A stretch of DNA of 64,000 bases from Aquila chrysaetos chrysaetos (taxonomy: Eukaryota; Chordata; Aves; Accipitriformes; Accipitridae), in NCBI RefSeq assembly GCF_900496995.4, contig NC_044004.1, forward strand, positions 53,970,224-54,034,223, written 5' to 3'. Shown here piece after piece: positions 54,501 to 64,000 of the stretch (position 1 is its first letter; the number at the start of each line of letters is the position of its first letter). The notes below the pieces were generated by a model, which was not told the DNA's origin, made no database searches, and worked only from the letters and a program-made list of their open reading frames with translations. The position numbers and the translations under genes are program-made.

Positions 54501-57500
54501 CTGAATATGTAACTTTACACCCAATAACCAAGCAGATGTTATGGGTAATGGCAGACACCGTCAGGGCCCTACAGCACAAGTAAGTTTTGTCTGTGGTCTC
54601 CCAGCCCTTCCCAAAGTCAGCCAGCAGTGACTGCTGCCCAAGAGCCTGCTCTTCATAGCCACCAAGGCTACCAGGCACAAAAGCCACCAGCACATTCACT
54701 GAAGGCAACGCCACTTCACACCTGAACATGTAGTTTGGTCTCATCCCTAAGCTTGACTGCCCCAAGGAGTGAAAATTCTCCAGGTGTTACATGGCGTCAG
54801 CAAAGCTGTTCCAAAACTTATGATCATTTTTCTATTGGAAAATGTCAGCCGTCAAAAGAAAAATTGTTGAAGATAATAGTCAGGATTTGTAGCGGTAGCA
54901 AAATCTGAGAAGTCTATTGCAACTAGGCTATCTGATATTCCCTCTTGCACAGCAGTTATTATGTGGGATCAGAGTGGAGTGGCTCATGCAAACATATGAC
55001 AATGACATTTTCCTATTCTCCTTCCTCCCTCCCCAGGGAAATGCTGGGGGTGATGGTCTTGTGGACTGCCAGGAAACAGGACCATGCAGTGCTTTGCGAG
55101 ATGCATCAGGGAGTGGCGGGCAAAGCAGTCCTCCACATAGGCACAGAAAGGCGGCACTAGCAGGGAGACCATAGCTGCCCTCCTCCCTCCCTTGAAGGGG
55201 GGACACTCCCTTCCAGATGAGAGAAACTAAAGGAAAATGCAACAGGAGATACAAAGCAACAACTTAATCCATCCCTTATGTCCATCCCAGCAGTCAGGAG
55301 GAAAATGGGAAGCACTAAAGAGGTAGCAATGGGAAAGGATATACCTCCTTAACCCTCCCATGTTCCTGCAGTTGGACAGAGAAGTGCACCAATGTCATTT
55401 ACCTCTGAGACGGAGCAGTTGAGCTGGAAGATCTGCCCTTCTCCTTCGACCTGCCGCACGCAGAGTTTGCATACCAGCTCCAAGGTATTCAGGCTGAACC
55501 TTTCCAGCGTGAAGGTGCAGTGCAGGTTCCTCTGGCATCCACTCCAGATGTGGTAAAAGGGAATCTCCTGCAATAGAAAAGCAAAAAAAAAAAGTATAGT
55601 AAGGGAAGGATGTGGGACCAGGGTGCGGATGCTATATGACCAGAGACCATGGGCTCCATACCACTGTTACTGCAAATGGTCCAGGGAAAAAAATGTTCAC
55701 AGTACTGCAACCTGGCACTGGGTGTTTTTTAAACAAACACCCCTGTGTGTCACTGTATTTCTTTAAGTATCACTGCTAGGATCCAATGTGAATGGTTTGT
55801 GATGCTCACCTGGTATTTAGCCAGCAGCTTGCTCTTCCAGAGAGAGTGGGCAATGTCATGAATGGACAGGCGGAGGTTGTGGGTGCTTCCCTTAAAATGC
55901 AAAGCTTTGGGCTCCTCCAAAAGCTGCCCACCCATCTGCCGCTCAAGCTGGAGGACCTCCTGCAGTATTGCGATAAAAAGAAGAAAGTGGTCAGGTTTCA
56001 TCAAGACAGCACACTGGGCTTCTGATTCCTCAAGATTGACTGCTGTAATTGCTGTAACTTGTGTAATACAGGGAAAAAAAAGCGCAGAGTTGTGTTTTCC
56101 TGTGAAGCGGAATTGCATTAGTGGATCTGAGTATAACCCCCTCGCCCCCTTCATACAGCAGCAGCCCAGCAGGGATGCAGGCACCCATGTCTCATTTAGG
56201 AGACACAGTGTCCTGTCCTATAAGCAGAAAACTTAATTGCATGCTATTAAATTGAATGCAAAGACTTTGTATACAGGCACTGTTTGAATACAGAAGTATA
56301 TCAGTCTTCTCCATTGCTCATCAAACTGGACACCTAATGATAGCTTTACTATTTTGTTTTTGGAAGCTCTTATTTGTGTAGGTCCTGCTGATATGGGACC
56401 TGTGCATACCACTGGTCCTTCAGCTTGTGGCCTCCTGGCAAACTGCTCTGTGGCAGAGCGGTACAGGAGGTACCTGGTGATGCCTATGCTGACGCTAACC
56501 ATCAAGTGGGATGGTATCAAAACAATTCAAGACACCGTGACAAAGCATTTTGTCCATATGAATACATAGGTTCAGGGCTACTGAAATATTGATCTTGTAA
56601 TTAAAAGCTAGTAAGACAAGAGTCTGGTCATTTTCTGCAGCTAAAAATAAATATATGCCTGTAGTTAATGAGACCACAGTGAACCGTTGCCTACAAACAG
56701 CCTAATTGTAGTCCACATGGAAGAAGCATGGAGGCCCATTAGAAACCAACACAGCCAAACTCAGTCATATTTAATTACAAGAACCAACCAGCCAACCAGT
56801 CTCACATGGCCAAAGCCAATCACACACAGAGTGAGCACACTCAAGGAGTACGTGGGCACACAAAACCAGGATGCTACCCCAGGCCAACTAAAGGAACCTC
56901 TGTTTTAGCTAAGCACAAAACAAGCTACTCTTGACCATGTTCATGATCTAGTTAGCATACAAGAAAAGCCCCTGTCCCTGGCGAGCCCAGCACCTGGCAA
57001 ATACTGAAGCTAAAATGATGTTCGTTTATCAGCCATTAGAGGAAAAGAAACAAAATCAGGAAACCTTTTAAATTAAGGTTATGCCAATGAATCAGTTCCA
57101 GCTTCTTTCCAGTGCCCCCTAATTACCTCGTCAAGATGTCTAAAGAGCAATCGATACTAATTATCTGATTACTATAGATCTTCATTATGTCCAAATTACC
57201 TCCCTGGAAGGGCCAGAAGACGACTCACGGCACTGCGTGAGCTAATTGCAGACACCACCTCTCAGGCACATGGGGCGCCGGGGCTGAACGACCGCTCCTG
57301 CCCGTGCAGCACCAGCTCTGGGAGCTGCACTACTGTGGGGAAAAACATTGCAGCGTGATGCTGCACCATCCCACCCACCAGATCTGGATGTCTCGTTTCA
57401 ATATCCCACCTTTGGTAACCACCCTTGATCATTCTAGCCCCTCTATGGGCTCCAACTGGAGGATGCCGTGCAGCCCGTGCTTCTCCCATGCCGCTCAGTT

Positions 57501-60500
57501 AATTAATTCAGAATTAATTTGGAGCCATGATTTGCACAGCCCTTCAAACTTGCAGGCTGGCTCTAGCCATACGGCATTTTATTTAGAGCAGTACTTATCC
57601 TGCTGGCTGGTGCCTCTGTGCTCTCCTGAGCTGAAACCCGAGCTGCACGTTGCTTGCCCCATGCTGAGGTGGTTCCAGCCACCCTCCCCATCGCCTCTCA
57701 CCATGCCTGTGAGCCAGCACTTCATGCCCTGACGCCTTTCCTAGGAGAGGGAGCTGTGTAAGGCATCACTCCACTGTCAGCGTCACCAGGACAGCCACAA
57801 CCTGTATTTGGAAAGGGCTTCCTCATTAATGGGGCACAAGCACGCAACAGCAGTCAGTTTAAGCTGTTGCCTTTCTTCATTAGAGGAAAAGATACACATT
57901 AAGTAACTGCGAGAAGATCACATGCCTGTTTTGTTGGTTTTTTGGCGGGACAGTTACTGTGGAGCATGAGGCAGGTTGGGGGATGCCGCTCTGCTACAGC
58001 CTGAAATCATTCACTTGCCCTCGGTGTGAGAGGCAGCCTTTTCCGCGTGCCTGGCTGCTCAGCCCCCACCATGCTGCCACACACAGCTCACATACATCAA
58101 TCTCAAAGGCATACGTGAATAAACAGAATAAAGCAGCTGGATTGCTTTACAGTTATCGTATTATTACTTTTTTTTTTTTTTTTTCACAGCAGACTAGCTT
58201 GGGTATCCCCCTCAAAGTGCAAAAATCAGCCTTAAAAAAAGAGGCCAGTGCTCGAGGTCACAGCTACCCTCACCCTTCCCCAGAAAGCATTTTGGTGAGC
58301 ATCCCATCCAGGCGGCTTGAGATCCTGTGGGACAGGGGATGCTGCATGCTTGATCAGCGCTAAGCCCACTCTGCTGCTCCACAGCCCCCAGGAACCCTGC
58401 CAAGCCACTACCAAAATAACTGAGCCCTTATTGATGACAAGTCATTACACTTCCCTACTGTACTGCAGGCACCGGCAGTTCAGCAGCAAGCGCTTACTCT
58501 GCATGATGAGAGGGAAAAGCCTGCTGGATAAATACTGCACTGTGTTTTATACCGCAACTGCTTGTCTTCCTTTGGTGGCTGTTAGGACACATTCAGCATA
58601 TGGCACACTCATTCCTAGTTGTAAATAATAACAGAATGCATTCAGTTGCCTATTAAAATAAACACATAATCCCCTACAAAGGCTCTTCCAAACCTCAGAC
58701 ATCCCAACGTAGGAACATCTCACACTGCTCTTCCCTTCCCTTGCCATGCCTTGCCCGGAGCAGCCAGCCCCAAGACACCGAGACGTTGCAGCTGGTGCCT
58801 CGCTTGCCGCCTACAACTTTCCCACCCTCTCCAAATTACTTTTAACCTCAGGACCCACTGGTCCAGCCCCGTCTGTACACCTTGTCCTGCACAGCCAGCG
58901 GTAATTGCCCCGTTAATGCCTTCCCTTTGGCAATATGGCAGTGCCAAGGACCTCCTCCCAGCACGCTGGGGCTGCTGTGGTGCCAGCTGTTGTGAAAGCA
59001 CGCAGCAAACACCCCAACCTTTTTTTTTCTTTCTGAATAGTCATAGTCTACACAACACTGTTGCACAGGGCTGGTTTGTACACACCGGTCCATGCTCAAC
59101 CCTTTCATCTACAGCTAGTTTACTAGGTTCATTTTTCTTAAACCTTCTACTTCCCCAGACCTTTCATTTCCAGAGAAGTGCAATTGATACAATCATAAGA
59201 GTTTGTGGCCAGCAAGTAGGTGTGCTTGTCCTCCCGTAAACCACCAGCTAGCTGGGTCTTGAACCCTGTGCGTGGCCTTCCAGTCTTCTGGTGGATGTGC
59301 CAAAAAAGAAGAAAATTAAAATGCATATACTTTGCTGTAAAAAAGCAGTAGGTACGAGTGGGATAGTGGCCGCCCGACTTTGCTCACCTTTCCTCACCAA
59401 ATTACAGGCTCGCTTTGGGGTCTACCTGCAGCAGCAGCCCAAGGACTGGCCTGCTCCCCTCCCAAACACTGGCTGCAGCTTCTCAGGAGAAAGATGGTCC
59501 CTCCATGTTGCTCAGTGCCTCTCCTGATCCTTTTTGCTATCACACCAAATCGGATTAACTTTACCTCACAACTCTCCCCACAGTCTATTAGAAACAAACC
59601 AACAGCTCTTGAGTAACACCTAATTGGATTCCCCCAGCTCTGACTGCATTAGCTATCTGTCCAAGGCCCCTCCAACTCACTTATTATTACCTCAGGCCTT
59701 GACGAACCCGTGGAAAATTGTATTATGCTGCACAGGCATAAAACCATCAGGACTTTTGAAGCTTGATCGCTATGAAAGATCCTTTTCACTTTTTTTTTAA
59801 AGAGGAAAAACAAAAGGGAAATCAGACCGGAGAAAATAATTGTTTCTAAAAGCCTGATAACACCAATGCATTGACAGAGGCCAAGCTCCCAGGCCCTGTA
59901 CAGACAAAACCAGGCTGAAGTCATGATATGCCTGCTTCAACCCTTATACTTTACTGCCTTTCCTACATTTGGTGAAAGAGTATCCCCCCAGCAAAGCCTA
60001 GGCAGGCAGGCCTTGATATCAGATAGTACTGGGGAAGAAAACTGTGTGCCATTCACAGTGATGGAAATCACTGCTCTGAAAAACACAAACATCTCCCAGC
60101 CAGTATATGTGGGTTTAAATCCCCATAATTCCCATGTGCAGCTGAGGAAACAAAAGCATACACAGCACCAGGATGACTCTGCTTAGAGTCAGGCTTTGAA
60201 CTCATTTTGCTGCAAAGAGGCATTGGGAAGTCGCACTGGCTACAATTGAAGAAAAAAAGCCCACCTTTTAATAAACTCCATTCTTACATGTGCAGTTGGA
60301 GCTACATGTTTCATGAGTGCATCTATTATAGATACCACCTGTATAAATACAGGTATTTATAAAGAGAAATAGCAAGTATGGTCACCTATCTGCTCTTCTG
60401 TATGTAGTGAGTGTATGTTTGTGTGCATGCCAGAATTACGCAGTGAGAGTAAGATTATATAGTTAGAGATAGCAACAGCCTCGGTTTATTTCAGTTGCGA

Positions 60501-63500
60501 ATTCCCAACACAAAAAGCTGCACGCGAAGAGGTGTAATAAAGCAGTATGAAAGCAGGCAGTGATTAACAGCCCAGAAGCTTCTTTTATCATTATCAACTA
60601 TTTACAAAGAAGCATTTATATGTTTCCCCATCTCTGGGGAGCTGGCACTTAGCATTAAAAATACATGAATAACGAATGAAGCCCCGCGTACCTTATGGCC
60701 TTTTAATAATGCAAAAATCTTAGGATTCAGGATATGATACAGGTAAACAAAGGAAAAAAGACTGGTGGGCGGAAAATAGTGTGAGATCCCTATACAAAGG
60801 ACAATTTACAGTGTGTGCAGGTTAAACTGTAAAACAGCAGCTTGTTGTCAAGCTCTTCTAATCAGAAAAATAACCCAGGGAGCAGGAATACACGGAGCAG
60901 AGGGTCTAGTCACCGCTATGACTGCAGTCCTGTGAGAGCTGGAGAGGGAGAGGGAAAGCGAGCAAGAAAGCAATAACCACCTTAAGGGCATCCTGCGTGT
61001 CATCGAGGCAGTAGACCCGGATGCTGTACTCCAGCGAAGAGCAGGACAGTGGTCCAAAGATGGCCAGTTTGAGACGTTTGGCTGCTGCTTTGGTGATTGA
61101 CTGTCCCACCAAGGCATACGTGCTGAGGGTTTCTGTCAGGATATGGCAGGCCTCTGGGTCCAGCTGGATATAGCAAGGAGTGGTGAAGTTTTCCTCCCCG
61201 ACCACAACCACATCCTAAGGGAGAAAGAGGCCAAGTTAGAGCTCCCGACCCCTCAGAGCTGCTCTCCTTTGAGACAGCAATGCCCCTTTCAAGCCTGGAT
61301 GATGCACAAAGTCTTTGCTGTTTGCACTGTAGATTAATCAAGATTTAAAATTCCTGCTTCTGGCTTTTCTCCTGCGTAGGCGTGGGGAGGGCATGATTTC
61401 TCTGAGGTGATGATGGTGGTAGAAACCTCCTCCCGTACAACACTCCCCTAAGACTTGTAACTCTTTCCTCTGGACCCTGCAGCAGTTTTAAAGCCCTGGG
61501 CAGAGTTAGGCAAATAATGAAAATATCACCAAAACTTTACTGAAAAAGATATTGCAGAACTAATCATTTGGTGAGCGTGATTTAACATCAGTAGTCACAA
61601 GCATGTTGAATAAATAACCACCCTTCACTTCCTAAGCATGACAATAAGGAGTTATAAAAACTCAAGGAAGGGAAGTAACCTCTATGATGGCCGAATGCCA
61701 CATCTACATGAAATATCACCTGCTGCTTCATCAGAATAATCCTCCGTGATGAGACTGCAGGATGAGAAAAAAAATACATACAGCCTAAATGCAGACAGCC
61801 TCCCCACCTTGTGTGTAAAGGAAAACAGCTCCCTTGCTAATTTCTCCATTCAACCCTGCGTGTAATATCCTGCACACAACACAAGGTGATTTGAATGTCT
61901 TTAAGAGAGAGCAGAAGCGAAAAAGCAGCAGCTGATGATGGCCACCTCTTGCAAAGCCACCACGCGCCACATGATGCTCGGCAAAACTCATCTGTTTCAC
62001 CCCCACTGCCTGCAGGTCTGCAGCACAATGTACACATCTGGCAGCTGAGCAGCGTGGGCTCAACTGAAATTTGGCATTAAGCTCGGGCCCCCTAGTTTCA
62101 GGAACGGCAAACGTGCCATATTTGCAGGGGTGGCACAATCCTTCTGGAGGGTAAGTTGCTGCAGCACTGATTGCACGCCCCTACGGCCACACCAGCAACT
62201 GGCTCTGGCAGGAGCCCCTGGCCCTGAGCAATGCTGCAGGGGTGTGCAAGCATGCATGCACATGCGCGTGTGTGTGTGCGCATGTGTGTGCATGCATGTG
62301 TGGGGCTCAGCTTGGAGGAGCTGCTCCAGAATTGAGCGGAGGAAGATCACCGAGTGATGGCCAAGGACGCTGTGGGTGCTGCGGAGGCTGCGCTGGCACC
62401 AGAGCTTGTGCACAGCCGGAGGAGCAACCGCTCTGTCAAGGGCAGGAGGATGATGAGGGAGAAAATGAAGAGGTGCCAGTAACACACAGGCGCAAATAAG
62501 GAACATATGTGTGGTGCCAAGAGTCGGGCCGGTGGGGTGCAGATTAGTTGGCGAGACAGATCTGTGTTCGCTGCGTGCTCCTTCCCAGCGTGAGGAAGAG
62601 CCAGTGCCACAGGCAGGGGGACAAATGCAAGAGCCTTTCGAAGGCAATGCTGGACACCACGCTCTTGCTGCTGTCAGCCCAACTGCCTTCAGAAGCCACC
62701 CTGACCTTATTATATCTACCGGTAGGAGAAAGTACCCTTGCCAAATTAATTATGTGAGACCAAACTGGTGGCAGCAAGTACCTAGGAGCACAGGGCTGGA
62801 GAAGAAGGCTCTGCCAGGATGGCCCAGTCTTGCCAAAAGCATCACTTTATGCTCCAGTTACAGTGGAAGATCCTTCTGCCACCCTGCCCCAGGACATCCT
62901 CCTGCTGCACTACTGGCAAGGAACCACCCCAGGCTCCCACCAAGCCTGCACTGCCCGGCAATCCTTGTGCAGCTCCCCTGAGCTGACAGGGTGCAGAGTT
63001 GGATCCCGGCTGTGGGAACTGAAGCAAAGTGATGCTCCGCCAACATCTTCGGAAAAACAAAAGACACACCTATACATTTTATTAAGCTGGATGAAGTGTT
63101 GGTGCTGAAGCAGGAGATCATTTGCAACACTGTTTCACTTTCTTGAAAACTAGGAGAATGAAAACTATTCTGTAAAAAACATGTTCTTATTTCTAAAATC
63201 AAGTCAGAAATTATTTTCAGCCACTGTTTTTTATTTTGCCTTTTCTCTTCCTTCTGTCCCCATGACTTTGGCACAATATCCTGCTACAACCAAAAGCTCA
63301 AGTGCCGAAATCCTGTGATGGAGGCTATTTCATGGAAAATAGCTAGAACTAGGAGGCACCAAACTGCCCCAAGACAGCATCTCTGCATGACCACTGGGCA
63401 GCTTAGACACCTGGTATTGAAGGGCACTCCTGCCTGCCCGTAGCAGCCATGCATCTCACACGGAAAACCCAAAATACAGGCATCCTTGTTCAGAAAGGCA

Positions 63501-63734
63501 GCTGAGGGTACTAGCAGAGAGCCCTCCACGCAGTCAGCACACAGGCTGGAGCTCTGGAGCCTCACCTCCCACGGCCCCTGGGCAGCCTGGTGCTTCAGCT
63601 GGATCTGCCAGTCCTCCGTGTTCGGTTCTGCGCAGTGGTGCATGGTTAAAATGACAGGCCGGGTTAGCAAGGCTCCTGGTGGGCCGCAGCTCACCACCGG
63701 TGTCAGCAGGGTTTGGCTGTCTTCTACAGGAGGC
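50773..63734 (-). CDS. UNC5C: UNC5C gene, last six coding exons (5' part beyond the window)
   Basis: UNC5C is a netrin receptor, a single-pass membrane protein that mediates axon repulsion and can act as a dependence receptor. The exons on the minus strand are 63734-63566, 61214-60981, 55959-55810, 55567-55403, 51350-51172 and 50938-50773. They join in frame and encode about 353 C-terminal residues ending SLAAEGNY and a stop. If the protein has the usual 931 residues, these are about 579-931. They cover most of ZU5, the UPA domain and the C-terminal death domain. The sequence [20 protein letters not shown] and the end [19 protein letters not shown] match UNC5C rather than UNC5A, B or D as I know them. 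All junctions are GT/AG. The ectodomain, transmembrane segment and promoter lie beyond position 64000. The gene faces BMPR1B tail to tail. Confidence 0.95.
50939..51171 (-). other. UNC5C: Short UNC5C last intron
   Basis: This 233-bp intron has GT/AG ends on the minus strand. Nothing else is seen in it. Confidence 0.9.
51172..51350 (-). CDS. UNC5C: UNC5C exon encoding linker and first part of death domain
   Basis: The acceptor is ccaacctcag|GAACCT and the donor is CTGGACAG|gtaagc, giving 179 nt. It encodes the UPA-to-death-domain linker [20 protein letters not shown], then the first death-domain helices through [15 protein letters not shown]. It ends two bases into the Arg codon completed by the next exon. 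Confidence 0.97.
51374..51391 (+). repeat. A18 tract
   Basis: A mononucleotide A run lies 23 bp upstream of a UNC5C acceptor. On the transcript strand it is a T run that extends the polypyrimidine tract. Confidence 0.95.
51557..51596 (+). repeat. T40 tract
   Basis: This is the longest homopolymer in the window, lying in a UNC5C intron. Confidence 0.95.
52328..52898 (+). mobile_element. Solo LTR of an avian endogenous retrovirus
   Basis: This 571-bp block begins TGTCCTCGTTTCAGC and ends AACCACGACA, giving the TG...CA ends of an LTR. Inside are a CRE-like TGATGTCA (52575-52582) and a TATAAA (52592-52597), as expected of a U3 promoter. An AT-rich trinucleotide stretch (about 52700-52745) and a GC-richer end with gtgagcgagtg follow. 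I recognise the start, the TATA region and the ttaaaccacgaca end from LTRs common in neoavian genomes. Flanks are GCGCG before and GCGCA after, a possible 5-bp target duplication with one mismatch. No internal retroviral genes adjoin it, so it looks like a solo LTR. It lies in a UNC5C intron, antisense to the gene. The exact family name is not determined. Confidence 0.85.
52575..52597 (+). promoter_or_regulatory. LTR promoter core (CRE-like site and TATA box)
   Basis: TGATGTCA at 52575-52582 differs from the palindromic CRE by one C-to-T change at its CpG. TATAAA follows at 52592-52597. The arrangement resembles a retroviral U3 promoter. Present activity is unknown. Confidence 0.5.
53055..53078 (+). 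repeat. T24 tract
   Basis: A mononucleotide T run lies in a UNC5C intron, about 160 bp after the LTR. Confidence 0.95.
55403..55567 (-). CDS. UNC5C: UNC5C exon encoding C-terminal UPA
   Basis: The acceptor is tctattgcag|GAGATT and the donor is TCAGAG|gtaaat, giving 165 nt or 55 codons in phase 0. It begins [20 protein letters not shown] and ends FQLNCSVSE. The intron separating it from the previous exon is only 242 bp. Confidence 0.97.
55568..55809 (-). other. UNC5C: Short UNC5C intron
   Basis: This 242-bp intron lies between the two UPA exons and has canonical ends. Nothing else is seen in it. Confidence 0.9.
55810..55959 (-). CDS. UNC5C: UNC5C exon encoding UPA domain
   Basis: The acceptor is aatactgcag|GAGGTC and the donor is TACCAG|gtgagc, giving 150 nt or 50 codons in phase 0. 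It begins [19 protein letters not shown] and ends SKLLAKYQ, including [15 protein letters not shown]. Confidence 0.97.
55960..60980 (-). other. UNC5C: UNC5C intron
   Basis: The intron is about 5.0 kb, of mixed composition. It has a plus-strand T tract near 58168-58184 and several chance open frames. No exon, RNA gene or mobile element is recognised. Confidence 0.75.
60981..61214 (-). CDS. UNC5C: UNC5C exon encoding end of ZU5 and start of UPA
   Basis: The acceptor is tctcccttag|GATGTG and the donor is CTTAAG|gtggtt, giving 234 nt or 78 codons in phase 0. It encodes [19 protein letters not shown], then the [20 protein letters not shown] stretch leading into UPA, and ends DDTQDALK. Confidence 0.96.
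61215..63565 (-). other. UNC5C: UNC5C intron
   Basis: The intron is about 2.4 kb. It holds an alternating purine-pyrimidine tract at 62250-62302. The long minus-strand open frame over it (62647-62060) partly translates that repeat and is not a gene. Confidence 0.8.
62250..62302 (+). repeat. Alternating purine-pyrimidine (GT/GC/AT) tract
   Basis: Fifty-odd bases alternate purine and pyrimidine, mixing gcatgcatg, gcgcgtgtgtg and atgtgtgtg. Such tracts can adopt Z-DNA. Confidence 0.85.
63566..63734 (-). CDS. UNC5C: UNC5C exon encoding middle and C-terminal ZU5
   Basis: The minus-strand acceptor is ctcctcatcag|GCCTCC and the donor is TGGGAG|gtgagg, giving 169 nt. The first G completes a codon split with an exon outside the window. 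Fifty-six residues follow, from [10 protein letters not shown] to AAQGPWE, including [18 protein letters not shown], a conserved ZU5 stretch of UNC5 receptors. Confidence 0.95.
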
Positions 63735-63898
63735 CTGATGAGGAGACAGAAAGATGGATATGTTAAGTAAGTTGAAAAAGGCAAAAAGGTACATTCAGGT
63801 ATGTAAAAATAAAAAATCCTTCTCTTAAAATAAAAAGATTGTGCAAGCAAAGAATGGGTGGGTATGGTTTGGGCTTGGGTTTTTTTTTCCAAATCCCC

Positions 63899-63936
<38 letters not shown>

Positions 63937-64000
63937 CAGATATCACTCATTTGTCAAAATGCAGGCTTAGGTGGCAGCAAATTATAGACCTCACTTGCTG
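63735..64000 (-). other. UNC5C: UNC5C intron, cut by the window edge
   Basis: This is sequence upstream of the first visible UNC5C exon. It contains a T33 tract on the plus strand (63902-63934). The next exon lies outside the window. Confidence 0.75.
63902..63934 (+). repeat. T33 tract
   Basis: A mononucleotide T run lies near the window end, in a UNC5C intron. Confidence 0.95.

Larger units (their letters stand above)
51351..55402 (-). other. UNC5C: UNC5C intron containing the LTR
   Basis: The intron is about 4.1 kb. It holds A18 (51374-51391) and T40 (51557-51596) tracts, the LTR at 52328-52898 in antisense orientation to the gene, and a T24 tract (53055-53078). No additional exon is recognised. 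Confidence 0.8.

Noticed and set aside
62060..62647. 195-codon minus-strand open frame in a UNC5C intron
   Set aside because: Part of it is translation of the alternating GT/CA tract (His-Thr-His-Ala type runs) and the rest has no family resemblance.
63284..63946. 220-codon minus-strand frame around the first visible UNC5C exon
   Set aside because: Only 63566-63734 is exon. The remainder reads through intron, including the poly-T tract that translates as poly-Lys.

Overview
This window is vertebrate nuclear DNA, almost certainly from a bird. It carries two protein-coding genes whose exons are split by large AT-rich introns, pointing at each other tail to tail. The BMP receptor protein reads as the bird version of the family throughout. 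An LTR of a type I know from many neoavian genomes sits in one intron, so a neoavian bird is more likely than a chicken-like one. That species-level statement is an inference, because no database search was possible.

Layout. Positions 1-6146 are 5' intronic or upstream sequence of BMPR1B with no exon I can recognise. The plus-strand gene BMPR1B (bone morphogenetic protein receptor type 1B, ALK6) has its ten standard coding exons between 6147 and 36789. All junctions are GT/AG and keep the reading frame. The exon lengths sum to 1509 nt, exactly 502 codons plus a stop, the usual length of this receptor. Its 3' UTR probably runs to a distal AATAAA at 40558, with proximal and middle signals at 37165 and 39721. 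Positions 40581-44129 are a short gap between the two genes and hold a CpG-dense patch at about 43130-43390. The minus-strand gene UNC5C (netrin receptor) is present only as its last six coding exons, between 63734 and 50773. They encode about 353 C-terminal residues: most of ZU5, the UPA domain and the death domain. Its 3' UTR probably continues to an AATAAA at 44156-44151 on the minus strand. The rest of UNC5C lies beyond position 64000.

The two genes are functionally unrelated (BMP/GDF serine/threonine kinase receptor versus netrin dependence and guidance receptor), but both are intact as far as seen. No frameshift, premature stop or missing catalytic residue was found. Non-coding features are simple repeats, long poly-T tracts on the plus strand, one solo-LTR-like element in a UNC5C intron, and a few CpG-rich patches. 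I found no bacterial-type system, CRISPR array, tRNA or rRNA. I also found no convincing new biological system. The items most worth checking are the in-frame coding potential upstream of the BMPR1B start codon, the CpG-dense patch between the two gene tails, and the LTR.
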